Of a stretch of DNA of 64,000 bases, positions 41,557-49,188 are shown in pieces. Location: assembly GCF_002262885.1 (NCBI RefSeq), contig NZ_NKYF01000017.1, positions 1-64,000 on the forward strand. Direction: 5' to 3'. The translations under genes were made by a program, and so were the position numbers. Source of the stretch: Pseudonocardia sp. MH-G8. GTDB taxonomy: Bacteria > Actinomycetota > Actinomycetes > Mycobacteriales > Pseudonocardiaceae. Position 1 is the first letter of the stretch; every line of letters begins with the position of its first letter. Below the pieces are notes generated by a model. It was not told the DNA's origin and searched no databases. It saw nothing but the letters and a program-made list of their open reading frames with translations.

Positions 41557-42786
41557 GTGAGCACCATCGACGTCCGTCCGCTCGATCCCGACGACCTGCG
41601 CGGCGCCCACGCGCTCTTCGGCGCCGCGCTGCACCACCCGCCTGCCGACGACGCGGCGTGGGCGCGCACCGCGGGCAGCTACAGCCCGGGGCGCACGCTG
41701 GGGGTGCACGACGGGGACACCCTCGTCGCGACGGCCACCTCGTTCCCGAGCGAGATGGTGGTGCCCGGCGGCGCGGTGTTGTCCATGGCCGCCGTCACCC
41801 GCGTGGGGGTGCGCGCCGACCACACCCGCCGCGGCCTGCTGACCGCGATGATGCGGGCACAGCTCGAGGACGTCGCGGAGCGGGGCGAGGCGTTCGCGTC
41901 GCTGCGGGCCTCGGAGGCCGGTATCTACGGCCGTTTCGGCTACGGCGTGGCCACCCGCGGCCGGGATGTCCGCGTGCGGGCCGACCCGGCGCTGGTGCGG
42001 GCCGACGCGCCCCGGGGTGGCCCGGTTCGGCTGCTCGAGCGCGCGGAGATCATCCCGGTCCTGCGGGACGTGTACGAGCGCAATGCGCTGCGCCGCCCGG
42101 GTGGGATCACGCGCACCGACGGGTGGTGGGGTATGGCGCTCGGCAGGCGTCTGGAGGTCGACCGCGCACACGTGCTGGCGGTCGTGCACACCGGTCCGGA
42201 CGGCGACGACGGGTTCGCGGTGGCGCACCTGGGCGACGAGCCCGGTGCCGCGTTCGCGGAGCGCCGCCTGGACGTCGACGACATGCACGCGGCCGACATC
42301 GCCGGCACCGCCGCGCTGTGGCGCTTCCTGCTGGGCGTCGACCTCATCGGTTCCGTGCAGGCCCGCCTGCGTCCACTGGACGAGCCGTTGGATCTGCTGC
42401 TGGCCGACCCGCGGGCCTGCGCCGTCATCGGGCAGCACGACGAGGCGTGGCTGCGGATCGTGGACGTGCCCGAGGCGCTCGCGGCCCGCGGCTACGGCGG
42501 CGCGGCGCCGGTGCTGCTCGCCGTGCACGACGCGCTGCGGGAGACGAACGCCGGCGTGTACCGGATCGCGGACGGGGCTGCGGAACGCGTCGGCCCGCTC
42601 GGCGGCCCCGTCCGGCCGGAGCTGGAGTGCGGCGTGGACGGGCTCGCGATGGCCTACCTCGGCGACCGCCGCCCGTCCGAGCTCGTGGCCAGCGGCTGGT
42701 GGACCGCGCCGGAGCCGGAGGCCGTGAACCGGGCGGATCTGGCGTTCGGAACGGCCGTGTCGCCCTGGTGCGGCACGTTCTTCTGA
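41557..42786 (+). CDS. Eis-like GNAT N-acetyltransferase
   Basis: A 409-residue acetyltransferase with the Eis architecture: an N-terminal GNAT domain (VLSMAAVTRVGVRADHTRRGLLTAMM, shown as VTRVGVRADHTRRGLLTAMM, is the acetyl-CoA loop), a second GNAT-like domain, and a C-terminal sterol-carrier-like domain. The protein ends CGTFF; a C-terminal carboxylate from Phe acts as the general base in Eis. Eis acetylates amino groups of aminoglycosides and proteins. A contribution to drug tolerance is possible but not shown. Confidence 0.88.
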   Translation: MSTIDVRPLDPDDLRGAHALFGAALHHPPADDAAWARTAGSYSPGRTLGVHDGDTLVATATSFPSEMVVPGGAVLSMAAVTRVGVRADHTRRGLLTAMMRAQLEDVAERGEAFASLRASEAGIYGRFGYGVATRGRDVRVRADPALVRADAPRGGPVRLLERAEIIPVLRDVYERNALRRPGGITRTDGWWGMALGRRLEVDRAHVLAVVHTGPDGDDGFAVAHLGDEPGAAFAERRLDVDDMHAADIAGTAALWRFLLGVDLIGSVQARLRPLDEPLDLLLADPRACAVIGQHDEAWLRIVDVPEALAARGYGGAAPVLLAVHDALRETNAGVYRIADGAAERVGPLGGPVRPELECGVDGLAMAYLGDRRPSELVASGWWTAPEPEAVNRADLAFGTAVSPWCGTFF

Positions 42787-42810
42787 TCTCCGGGCCCGGC
42801 GGACCGGGCG

Positions 42811-43779
42811 TCAGCTGGCGTTCTTCGCCATTGCGGTGCAGAGCCGTTCGATCGAGCTCCCGATTCCCCAACGCTCCCCGAGCGCGGCCAACCGCGGCAG
42901 GTCGGCCGGCTCGGCGGGCAGGGTGTCGGGGCGGTCGAGCCGGACCTCGGCGTCCACGGCAACCCGCACCACCGGTTCGACGACCGCGAGGTAGGGCGCG
43001 GCCGCGGCCAGCTTGACGCGCACCGGGGGGCTCAGCCGGGTGTCGGCCTTGTCGATCACTGCGGCGCGCAGCTCGTCCCACGACCCGAACCTGCCGACGA
43101 GCGTGGCCGCCGTCTTCGTGCCGATCCCGGGCACGCCCGGCAGGCCGTCGGAGGGGTCGCCCCGCAGCATCGCCATCTCGGCGTAGGCCGTACCGGCGCG
43201 GTCTGCGGGGACGCCGTACTTGGCGGCCACCTCGACCGGTCCGAGGTGCTCGGCCTTCGCCAGCCCGCGACCGACGTAGAGCAGCCGCACCGGCACGGGC
43301 TCGTCGCGCACGATCTGCATGAGATCGCGGTCGCCGCTCACCGCGAGCACCGGATCCGTGCGCTCGCCCGCGGCGAGGGTGCCGATCACGTCGTCGGCCT
43401 CGTAGCCCTCCGCGCCGCCGGTGGCGATCCCGGCCGCCGCGAGCACCTCGAGCAGCACCGGGACCTGCGGGGCGAGCAGGTCGGGCACCTCCTCCGGCAA
43501 CCCCGCCGGCGCCACCTCCGGCTCTCCCGGCACCCGGTGCGCCTTGTACGACGGCAGCGCCTGCACCCGGAAGGCCGGCCGCCAGTCCAGGTCCAGGCAC
43601 GCCACCAGCCGGGTCGGCCGCCGGTCGGTGATCAGCCGGGCGACCATGTCGGTGAAACCGCGCACCGCGTTGACCGGTGTGCCGTCCGGAGCGGTGATCG
43701 ATTCCGGCACTCCGTAGAAGGCGCGGAAGTACATGCTGGCGGCATCCAGCAGCATCAGTGACTGTGCGGGCGGGGTCAC
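42811..43779 (-). CDS. 5'-3' exonuclease (FEN/PIN-like, Rv2090 type)
   Basis: A 322-residue flap-nuclease-fold protein, homologous to the N-terminal exonuclease domain of DNA polymerase I but standing alone. Metal-binding acids are in LMLLDAASMYFRAFY, CLDLDWR, EGYEADDVIG and AVSGDRDLMQIV, and the helix-hairpin-helix is LPGVPGIGTKTAATLV. The GTG at 43779 is the chosen start. It likely processes flaps or RNA primers. It is divergent from the peptidase gene; the same order occurs in mycobacteria. Confidence 0.92.
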   Translation of the reverse strand: MTPPAQSLMLLDAASMYFRAFYGVPESITAPDGTPVNAVRGFTDMVARLITDRRPTRLVACLDLDWRPAFRVQALPSYKAHRVPGEPEVAPAGLPEEVPDLLAPQVPVLLEVLAAAGIATGGAEGYEADDVIGTLAAGERTDPVLAVSGDRDLMQIVRDEPVPVRLLYVGRGLAKAEHLGPVEVAAKYGVPADRAGTAYAEMAMLRGDPSDGLPGVPGIGTKTAATLVGRFGSWDELRAAVIDKADTRLSPPVRVKLAAAAPYLAVVEPVVRVAVDAEVRLDRPDTLPAEPADLPRLAALGERWGIGSSIERLCTAMAKNAS

Positions 43780-43811
43780 GCGGCACAGCTTGCCGGAATA
43801 CCCTCCCACCC

Positions 43812-44939
43812 ATGACACCGGCCGTTCCGACCGCGATGCTCGCCGACCGCATCCGCCGTGCAGGCGACGTGGCGGCGGCACAGGACACCGACCTGCTGCT
43901 CGTCACCCCGGGCCCGGATCTGCGCTACCTGATCGGCGCCACCGGTGAGTCGCACGAGCGGCTCACCTGCCTCGTACTGCCCGCTGCGGGCCACCGAGCC
44001 CCGCCTGCCCTCGTCGTCCCGCGGCTGGAGGCCCCCGGACTCGCGAGCCTGGCGCTGGAAGAGCTGGGTATCGAGGTGGTCACGTGGCGTGACGAGGAGG
44101 ATCCCCACCTGCTGGTCAGCGACCTGGGTGGCGGGCCCGCCCGCGTCGGCCTGGCCGACGGCATGCCCGCCGCGCACGTGCTGGCGCTGCGCGCCGCGTT
44201 CCCCGAGGTGGAGCAGGTGCTGGCCGGGCCGGTGCTGCGCGAGCTGCGGATGCGCAAGGACGCGGCCGAGGTGGCGGAGCTGCGGGCGGCGGGCGCGGCG
44301 ATCGACCGCGTGCACGCGCGGATGGGCGAGTTCCTCAAGCCGGGCCGCACCGAGGCGCAGGTCGGCGCCGACATCGAGGCCGCCATCGTCGCCGAGGGCC
44401 ACACCGAGGCGGCGTTCGTGGTGGTCGGGTCCGGCCCGAACGGCGCGAGCCCGCACCACGACCTGTCCGACCGCGTGATCGAGGCGGGCGACGTCGTCGT
44501 GATCGACATCGGGGGTCCGCTGCCGAGCGGCTACAACTCCGACAGCACGCGGACCTACGCCGTCGGCGCCGAGCCCTCCGCCGCCGTGCGCGAGGACTAC
44601 GCGGTGCTGCAGGACGCGCAGGACCGCGCGGTGCGCACGGTCCGACCGGGTGTGCTGGCCGAGCAGGTGGACGCGGCCGCCCGCGAGCCGATCACCTCGG
44701 CCGGGCTGGGGGAGCGGTTCCTGCACCGCACCGGCCACGGGATCGGCCTCGAGGTGCACGAGGAGCCCTACATCGTGGCGGGCAACGCGCTCGCGCTGGA
44801 ACCCGGCATGGCCTTCAGCGTGGAGCCCGGCGTGTACCTCGACGGTGAGTGGGGCGCCCGCATCGAGGACATCGTGGTGGTGACAGAGGACGGTTGCGAG
44901 CGGCTGAACACGCGCCCGCGCGAGTTGGTGGTCCTCTGA
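43812..44939 (+). CDS. pepE: Xaa-Pro aminopeptidase/dipeptidase, M24 family
   Basis: A 375-residue dinuclear-metal peptidase that cleaves bonds next to proline. The N-terminal creatinase-like domain precedes the pita-bread domain with all five metal ligands: Asp in VVIDIGGP, Asp in NSDSTRTY, His in HRTGHGIGLEVH, Glu in SVEPGVY and Glu in ARIEDIVVV. TACCCT at 43799-43804 lies 7 bases before the ATG at 43812, which fixes the start. The mycobacterial counterpart in this position is called pepE. Confidence 0.93.
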   Translation: MTPAVPTAMLADRIRRAGDVAAAQDTDLLLVTPGPDLRYLIGATGESHERLTCLVLPAAGHRAPPALVVPRLEAPGLASLALEELGIEVVTWRDEEDPHLLVSDLGGGPARVGLADGMPAAHVLALRAAFPEVEQVLAGPVLRELRMRKDAAEVAELRAAGAAIDRVHARMGEFLKPGRTEAQVGADIEAAIVAEGHTEAAFVVVGSGPNGASPHHDLSDRVIEAGDVVVIDIGGPLPSGYNSDSTRTYAVGAEPSAAVREDYAVLQDAQDRAVRTVRPGVLAEQVDAAAREPITSAGLGERFLHRTGHGIGLEVHEEPYIVAGNALALEPGMAFSVEPGVYLDGEWGARIEDIVVVTEDGCERLNTRPRELVVL

Positions 44940-44951
44940 CGGGCGACCGGT

Positions 44952-46001
44952 CTAGGCGGCGGGCGTCGTCGCCGGCTCCGATTCCAGGTGGGTGCGCCCG
45001 TCGGCTCCCGCGACGCAGGCCGCACCCGCGGACCCGGAGCGCACGAACTCCCCGATGCAGCGCCCCATCTGGGCGTGGGCCGCGGCCGTGGGGTGGAACG
45101 ACTCCTGCGCGAGGTGGAAGCCGACGGCGTCGAGCCCCCCGTACACCAGCGCCTCGGGGTCGACCGTGATGCGCCGCTGCCACTCCTGGGCCTGCAGCGG
45201 CTTGGTGCAGGCCTCGAAGCCCTCGGTGGCGCGCACCATGTCCAGGAACCGCGCCCCGGTGCGCTCGGCGACACCGCGCAGCGCCTCCGACAGCGCCGGG
45301 AACAGCTCGGTGCGTCCCCACCCGGCGTCGGCCCGGCTGTACGGGCAGCCGGCCGCGGGCTGCAGCGGCAGCATGTGCTCGGTGACCGGCGAGGCGTAGG
45401 AGGCGAGCACGAGGGCGTAGCCGTCGTCGGCGTAGCCGGCCTGCCGCATGGCGGCACGCACGTCGTCCACCGCTGCCTCCACCTTCGTGGCCGTGGCGGC
45501 CATGCGTTCGGGCACGAGCGGGCCGAGGGTCTCCCGGCACGGCGGCTCGCGGGGGTCGATGAAGGCGCGGATGCAGGCGATGCCGGTGGCGGTGAGCGCC
45601 GCGTCGTCGTTGGCGCCGATCTGCACGATCACGGTGGTGACGCGGTGCTCGCCGGCGACCTCGACCAGGCGCTGCGCCTGCGAGCCCTCCGTGTGGTGCG
45701 TGCCCGCGCCGAAGCCGACGTTCGCCGCCTCCGCGCCCGAGCAGGCCAGGTTGACCGAGGCGTCGGCCAGCGCCGTGCGGTGGACGTAGGCGTGCACGGA
45801 GCGGTGGCACCAGTTGTCGTTCTCCCCGCGGGTGCCCGGCTCGTAGTCGTTCGCGCCCTCGCCGGAGGCGGCGCTGTCGCCCAGCACGACCACGGCGCTG
45901 GGCGGCTGCGCCTGCGCAGTGGCGGGCACGCCGAACAGTGCGAGGGCCGCCGCGCAGGCCGCCGCGGCGAGCAGTGCCGGCAGGGAGCGTGATCGGGTCA
46001 C
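44952..46001 (-). CDS. Secreted SGNH-family hydrolase
   Basis: A 349-residue exported esterase/lipase. A signal peptide (LPALLAAAACAAALALFGVP, then ATAQAQ) covers the first 33 residues. Block I VVVLGDSAASGEGAND holds the nucleophile Ser, VQIGANDDA is the block III Asn region, and SFHPTAAAHAQMG carries the catalytic Asp/His block V (here with Ser-Phe before His). Six Cys residues after the signal suggest disulfides. The GTG at 46001 is preceded on this strand by TAGCGT with a 7-base gap. Confidence 0.87.
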   Translation of the reverse strand: MTRSRSLPALLAAAACAAALALFGVPATAQAQPPSAVVVLGDSAASGEGANDYEPGTRGENDNWCHRSVHAYVHRTALADASVNLACSGAEAANVGFGAGTHHTEGSQAQRLVEVAGEHRVTTVIVQIGANDDAALTATGIACIRAFIDPREPPCRETLGPLVPERMAATATKVEAAVDDVRAAMRQAGYADDGYALVLASYASPVTEHMLPLQPAAGCPYSRADAGWGRTELFPALSEALRGVAERTGARFLDMVRATEGFEACTKPLQAQEWQRRITVDPEALVYGGLDAVGFHLAQESFHPTAAAHAQMGRCIGEFVRSGSAGAACVAGADGRTHLESEPATTPAA

Positions 46002-46247
46002 GACCGAGACGCTATGCGGCGGACACGCGTGTGACCAGGGCATTCACCGACACCTGTGGATGAATTGCGATCTTCGCCCCTGCGGAGCAGCCCGCGCTCA
46101 CCGTCCGCGAGTCCGGTCAGCCCTCCGGGGGTACTCCCGGGGGCGATCTCAGGGGCGTCTCCGGGCGTTTCCCGAGTCCCGAGGCGCTCGCGGCGCCGAC
46201 ACTGGAGGACAGCGGCGAAGTGCGCCGCGCCCTGGAAGGAGCTGAAG

Positions 46248-46436
46248 GTGGCATCGACCCTGACCCGCCCGCGCCACAACAAGGTCATCGCCGGCGTGTG
46301 CGCGGGCCTCGCGGAGCGGTTCGGCTGGACCCCGTTCGCCGTCCGGCTCGCGTTCGTCCTGTCCTGCCTGCTGCCCGGCCCGCAGTTCGTCGTCTACATC
46401 GTGCTCTGGGTGATCATGCCCAAGCGGCCTTACTGA
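46248..46436 (+). CDS. PspC-domain membrane protein
   Basis: A 62-residue protein that is essentially one PspC domain: NKVIAGVCAGLAERFGW followed by a membrane helix (AVRLAFVLSCLL) and a second hydrophobic stretch (FVVYIVLWVIMP). PspC proteins act in envelope stress signalling. AAGGAG at 46236-46241 and the conserved start MASTLTRPRHNKV select the GTG at 46248; longer frames upstream have no domain. It stands alone without pspA. Confidence 0.9.
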   Translation: MASTLTRPRHNKVIAGVCAGLAERFGWTPFAVRLAFVLSCLLPGPQFVVYIVLWVIMPKRPY

Positions 46437-46454
46437 TCCTCCTAGACTGCGGCG

Positions 46455-47999
46455 GTGGTCCGCACCCTGCTCCTCGGCGCCCGCATCCTCGGTTCGGACG
46501 GGCCGCCGGGAACGGGTGCCCTCGAGCACGACGGGCGCCACATCACCTGGGTGGGCGGCGCCGACGCGGCGCAGGAGCGTCGCACCGGCGCGGTCGTGCT
46601 CGACCTGGCCGGGGCCGTGGTCACACCGGCGTTCGTCGATGCCCACGTGCACGCCACGGCCACGGGGCTGCTGGTCGACGGCCTCGACCTGGTCGGCTGC
46701 GCGTCCGCGCGTGCGCTGCTCGACGCCGTGGCCGCCCGCGCCGCCGCCCGGCCGGGCGCGCTCGTGTGGGGCCACGGCTGGCAGGACCAGCACTGGCCCG
46801 ATCCGCTGCCGCCACGCTCCGCGCTCGACCGGGCCGCGGCCGGGGCCCCGGTGTACCTGAGCCGCATCGACGTCCACTCCGCACTGGCCTCCTCGGCCCT
46901 GCTCGATCGCGCTCCGGCGGCCACCGGCGCCCCCGGCTGGTCGGCGGGCGCCCTGACGAGCCAGGCGCACCACCACGCGCGCCGGGCCGCACTGGCCGCC
47001 GTCGACAGCACCACCCGGGACTCCGCGCAAGCCGCCTTCCTCACCGAGGCCGCCGCTCGTGGCGTCGCGGTGGTGCACGAGTGCGCCGGGCCCGACATCT
47101 CCTCGCCCGCGGACCTCGCCGCGCTGCTCGCCCGACCCGGGCCGGAGGTCGTCGGGTACTGGGGTGAGGCGGTCCGCGGCGTCGACGAGGTCCGGGAGCG
47201 GCTGACGGCCACCGGGGCCCGCGGGCTGGCGGGCGACCTGTTCGTCGACGGCTCGCTCGGGTCCCGGACCGCCGCGCTCCGCGCGCCCTACGCCGACGCC
47301 CCCGGCTGCACGGGCAACCACTACCTCGATGCCGACGCGATCGGTGCCCACGTGGCGGCCTGTACGTCCGCCGGTGTCCAGGCCGGGTTCCACGTGATCG
47401 GCGAGGCGGCGGCCGACGCGCTGCTCGCCGGGCTCGACGCGGCGGTGGCGGCCACCTCCGCGGAGGCCGTCCGGGCCGCGGGCCACCGGGTGGAGCACCT
47501 GGAGATGGTCGACGCCACGCAGGCGCGCCGGCTCGCGGACCTCGGTGTCGTCGCGAGCGTCCAACCGCTGTTCGACGCGTTCTGGGGTGGGCCGGACGGG
47601 ATGTACGTCCAGCGCCTCGGTGCCGCGCGGGCCCGGGGGATGAACCCCTTCGCCGGTCTGCGCGACGCCGGCGTCGCGCTCGCGCTGGGGTCGGACGCCC
47701 CCGTCACCCCGGTCGACCCGTGGGCGTCCGTGCGGGCCGCCGTCGAGCACCGCACCCCCGGCTCGGGGCTCACCGCGACGCAGGCGCTCGCCGCCCACAC
47801 GTCCGGGGGCCACCGCGCGGCCGGCGACCGGTCGCCGCTGGCCGGACGGCTGCTCCCCGGCGCCGCCGTGAGCTACGCGGTGTGGGACGGCGCCGGTCCC
47901 CTCGACGGGGACCCCCGCTCCCCGGCCTGCCTGCGCACGGTGCACCGCGGGGCACTCCTGCACGACGCCCTCCCGACCCCGACCGCCGCACGACGCTGA
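46455..47999 (+). CDS. YtcJ-like amidohydrolase
   Basis: A 514-residue metal-dependent hydrolase of the amidohydrolase 3 group. Metal ligands are in VVTPAFVDAHVHATATGLL, HVIGEAAADALL, HRVEHLEMVD and ALGSDAPVTPVDPWASV. The protein has the N-terminal composite beta domain typical of YtcJ. Substrates of this group are unknown. TAGACT at 46443-46448 sits 6 bases before the GTG, so it is probably leaderless and independent of pspC only 18 bases upstream. Confidence 0.88.
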   Translation: MVRTLLLGARILGSDGPPGTGALEHDGRHITWVGGADAAQERRTGAVVLDLAGAVVTPAFVDAHVHATATGLLVDGLDLVGCASARALLDAVAARAAARPGALVWGHGWQDQHWPDPLPPRSALDRAAAGAPVYLSRIDVHSALASSALLDRAPAATGAPGWSAGALTSQAHHHARRAALAAVDSTTRDSAQAAFLTEAAARGVAVVHECAGPDISSPADLAALLARPGPEVVGYWGEAVRGVDEVRERLTATGARGLAGDLFVDGSLGSRTAALRAPYADAPGCTGNHYLDADAIGAHVAACTSAGVQAGFHVIGEAAADALLAGLDAAVAATSAEAVRAAGHRVEHLEMVDATQARRLADLGVVASVQPLFDAFWGGPDGMYVQRLGAARARGMNPFAGLRDAGVALALGSDAPVTPVDPWASVRAAVEHRTPGSGLTATQALAAHTSGGHRAAGDRSPLAGRLLPGAAVSYAVWDGAGPLDGDPRSPACLRTVHRGALLHDALPTPTAARR

Positions 48000-48047
48000 T
48001 CCCACGTCGCGACACACAGCGTCCGGCGACCCGGCCCCGCGGCGCCC

Positions 48048-48115
48048 GATGATCGTTGCGATCCGCACGTGAGGGCGGCCGGCACGACCCTGCCGTGCGG
48101 CTCGTATCGATCATC
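48048..48115. repeat. Imperfect 22-bp inverted repeat
   Basis: Arms 48048-48069 and 48094-48115 (outer end GATGATCG) pair with three mismatches around a 24-base loop. The geometry (22-base arms, about 25-base loop, ATGATCG at the outer edge) matches the element at 35842-35910, so the two may belong to one family. It lies between the amidohydrolase and the polycysteine leader. Confidence 0.65.
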
Positions 48116-48163
48116 ACCGGGAGATCGGCGGGGCGTTGCGCGGGTGCCGGGTTCGGGTTGTGG

Positions 48164-48169
48164 CAGAAT
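48164..48169 (+). promoter_or_regulatory. Probable -10 of the polycysteine leader transcript
   Basis: CAGAAT lies 7 bases before the GTG at 48177. This matches the -10 to start codon spacing repeated across the window, so the leader ORF would sit at the 5' end of the mRNA. Confidence 0.5.
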
Positions 48170-48176
48170 GTGCGGC

Positions 48177-48248
48177 GTGACGGACCGGATGTGCGGCGTG
48201 GGCGTGACCCTCTGCTGTCCGGGGTGCTGTCGCTGCTGTTGCAGCTGA
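48177..48248 (+). CDS. Polycysteine leader peptide, putative cysteine-responsive attenuator
   Basis: A 23-codon ORF with eight Cys codons, ending LCCPGCCRCCCS then TGA. It begins with GTG at the likely transcription start (an internal ATG is at codon 5). Leaderless polycysteine short ORFs in mycobacteria are known to attenuate downstream sulfur genes: ribosomes stall on Cys codons when cysteine is scarce. Here the last six Cys-region codons and the stop lie inside a hairpin (48219-48225 paired with 48248-48255), so stalling would change the fold. The downstream gene is a PIG-L deacetylase in the same reading frame, with no other stop between. Function is inferred from this layout. Confidence 0.72.
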   Translation: MTDRMCGVGVTLCCPGCCRCCCS

Positions 48249-48287
48249 CCCCCGGCCCCCTTCCGTCCGGCCGCCTCCCGCGCGGCC
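48219..48287 (+). promoter_or_regulatory. Leader hairpins between polycysteine ORF and deacetylase
   Basis: Hairpin one pairs CCGGGGT (48219-48225) with ACCCCCGG (48248-48255, one bulge) and GCTG (48226-48229) with CAGC (48242-48245), enclosing the Cys codons and stop. Hairpin two pairs GGCCGC (48269-48274) with GCGGCC (48282-48287). The second ends 21 bases before the deacetylase ATG, which lacks a visible ribosome binding site. Confidence 0.5.
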
Positions 48288-48308
48288 CGTCACGTCTGCG
48301 AACCCTTC

Positions 48309-49109
48309 ATGATCAGCTACCCCGACCTGCGGGGCCGCACCGTCCTCGCCCTGCACGCCCACCCGGACGACGAGGCGATCTTCACCGGCATCACGCTGCG
48401 CCGGCTGGCCGAGGCGGGCGCGCGCACCGTGCTCGTGATGGCCACCGCCGGTGAGCTGGGCGGGTCGCGCGTGCCGCTGCGCCCCGGTGAGACGACGCCG
48501 GAGCGGCGCGTGGCCGAGCTCGAACAGGTCGCCGAACTGCTGGGCGTCTCGCGCCTGGTGCTGCTCGGCAGGCGCGACTCGGGGCTCCCGGGCTCGTCCG
48601 CGGCGCGGCACGGCCGGGCGCTCGCCGCTGCCGATCCGCTCGAGCTCGCCCGCCAGGTCGCCGAGGTGGCCGACGACGAAGGGGCCTGCGCGATCGTCCA
48701 CGACGACGAACACGGCATCTACGGCCACCCCGACCACCGTGCCGTGTTCCGCATCGGCGCCACCGCCGCCGAACTGCTCGACGTCACGAGCTACCGCGTC
48801 ACGGTGGACCGCGAACACCTGCACGTCTGCGCGCGCGACCGGCACCTCGTGCACGGGGCGGCGCGCTCCGCGGCCGTCGCGTTCGGACGCACCACGGCCG
48901 AGATCGAGCTGGCCGTCACCGGCACGTCCGCACACCTCGACCGCAAGCGGGACGCGATCCTGGCCCACGCCAGCCAGGTGGCTCCCGAGGACGTGCCGCC
49001 CGAGGACTTCGCGGCGGCCTACGGCTACGAGTGGTTCCGGCGCACCGGTGCCCGCGGCCCGCTCGACGCCCTGGGCAACGCGCACCTGCTCGCCCCCGCC
49101 CCGGCCTGA
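48309..49109 (+). CDS. PIG-L family N-acetylglucosaminyl deacetylase, MshB-like
   Basis: A 266-residue zinc-dependent LmbE-type deacetylase. The metal site is ALHAHPDDEAIFTG at the N-terminus and GIYGHPDHRAVF further on; ATAGELGGSRVPLRPGE and RRDSGLPGS are shared with MshB and Mca of mycothiol metabolism. MshB deacetylates GlcNAc-inositol before cysteine is attached. Whether this is MshB, Mca or another family member cannot be decided here, but the polycysteine leader ahead of it favours a thiol link. No ribosome binding site is visible before the ATG, which fits control through the leader. Confidence 0.87.
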   Translation: MISYPDLRGRTVLALHAHPDDEAIFTGITLRRLAEAGARTVLVMATAGELGGSRVPLRPGETTPERRVAELEQVAELLGVSRLVLLGRRDSGLPGSSAARHGRALAAADPLELARQVAEVADDEGACAIVHDDEHGIYGHPDHRAVFRIGATAAELLDVTSYRVTVDREHLHVCARDRHLVHGAARSAAVAFGRTTAEIELAVTGTSAHLDRKRDAILAHASQVAPEDVPPEDFAAAYGYEWFRRTGARGPLDALGNAHLLAPAPA

Positions 49110-49188
49110 CACCGCCCCTGCCCGCCCGTCCGAGGCCGCTGCGAGCCGCGATCACGGCCGTCACACGTCCGGGTCGTAGGCTCGGGTC

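Noticed and set aside
48246..48248. In-frame TGA between the polycysteine ORF and the deacetylase as selenocysteine or read-through codon
   Set aside because: No selenocysteine element or known Cys-to-Sec position is evident, the deacetylase fold starts at 48309, and a leader stop explains it more simply.
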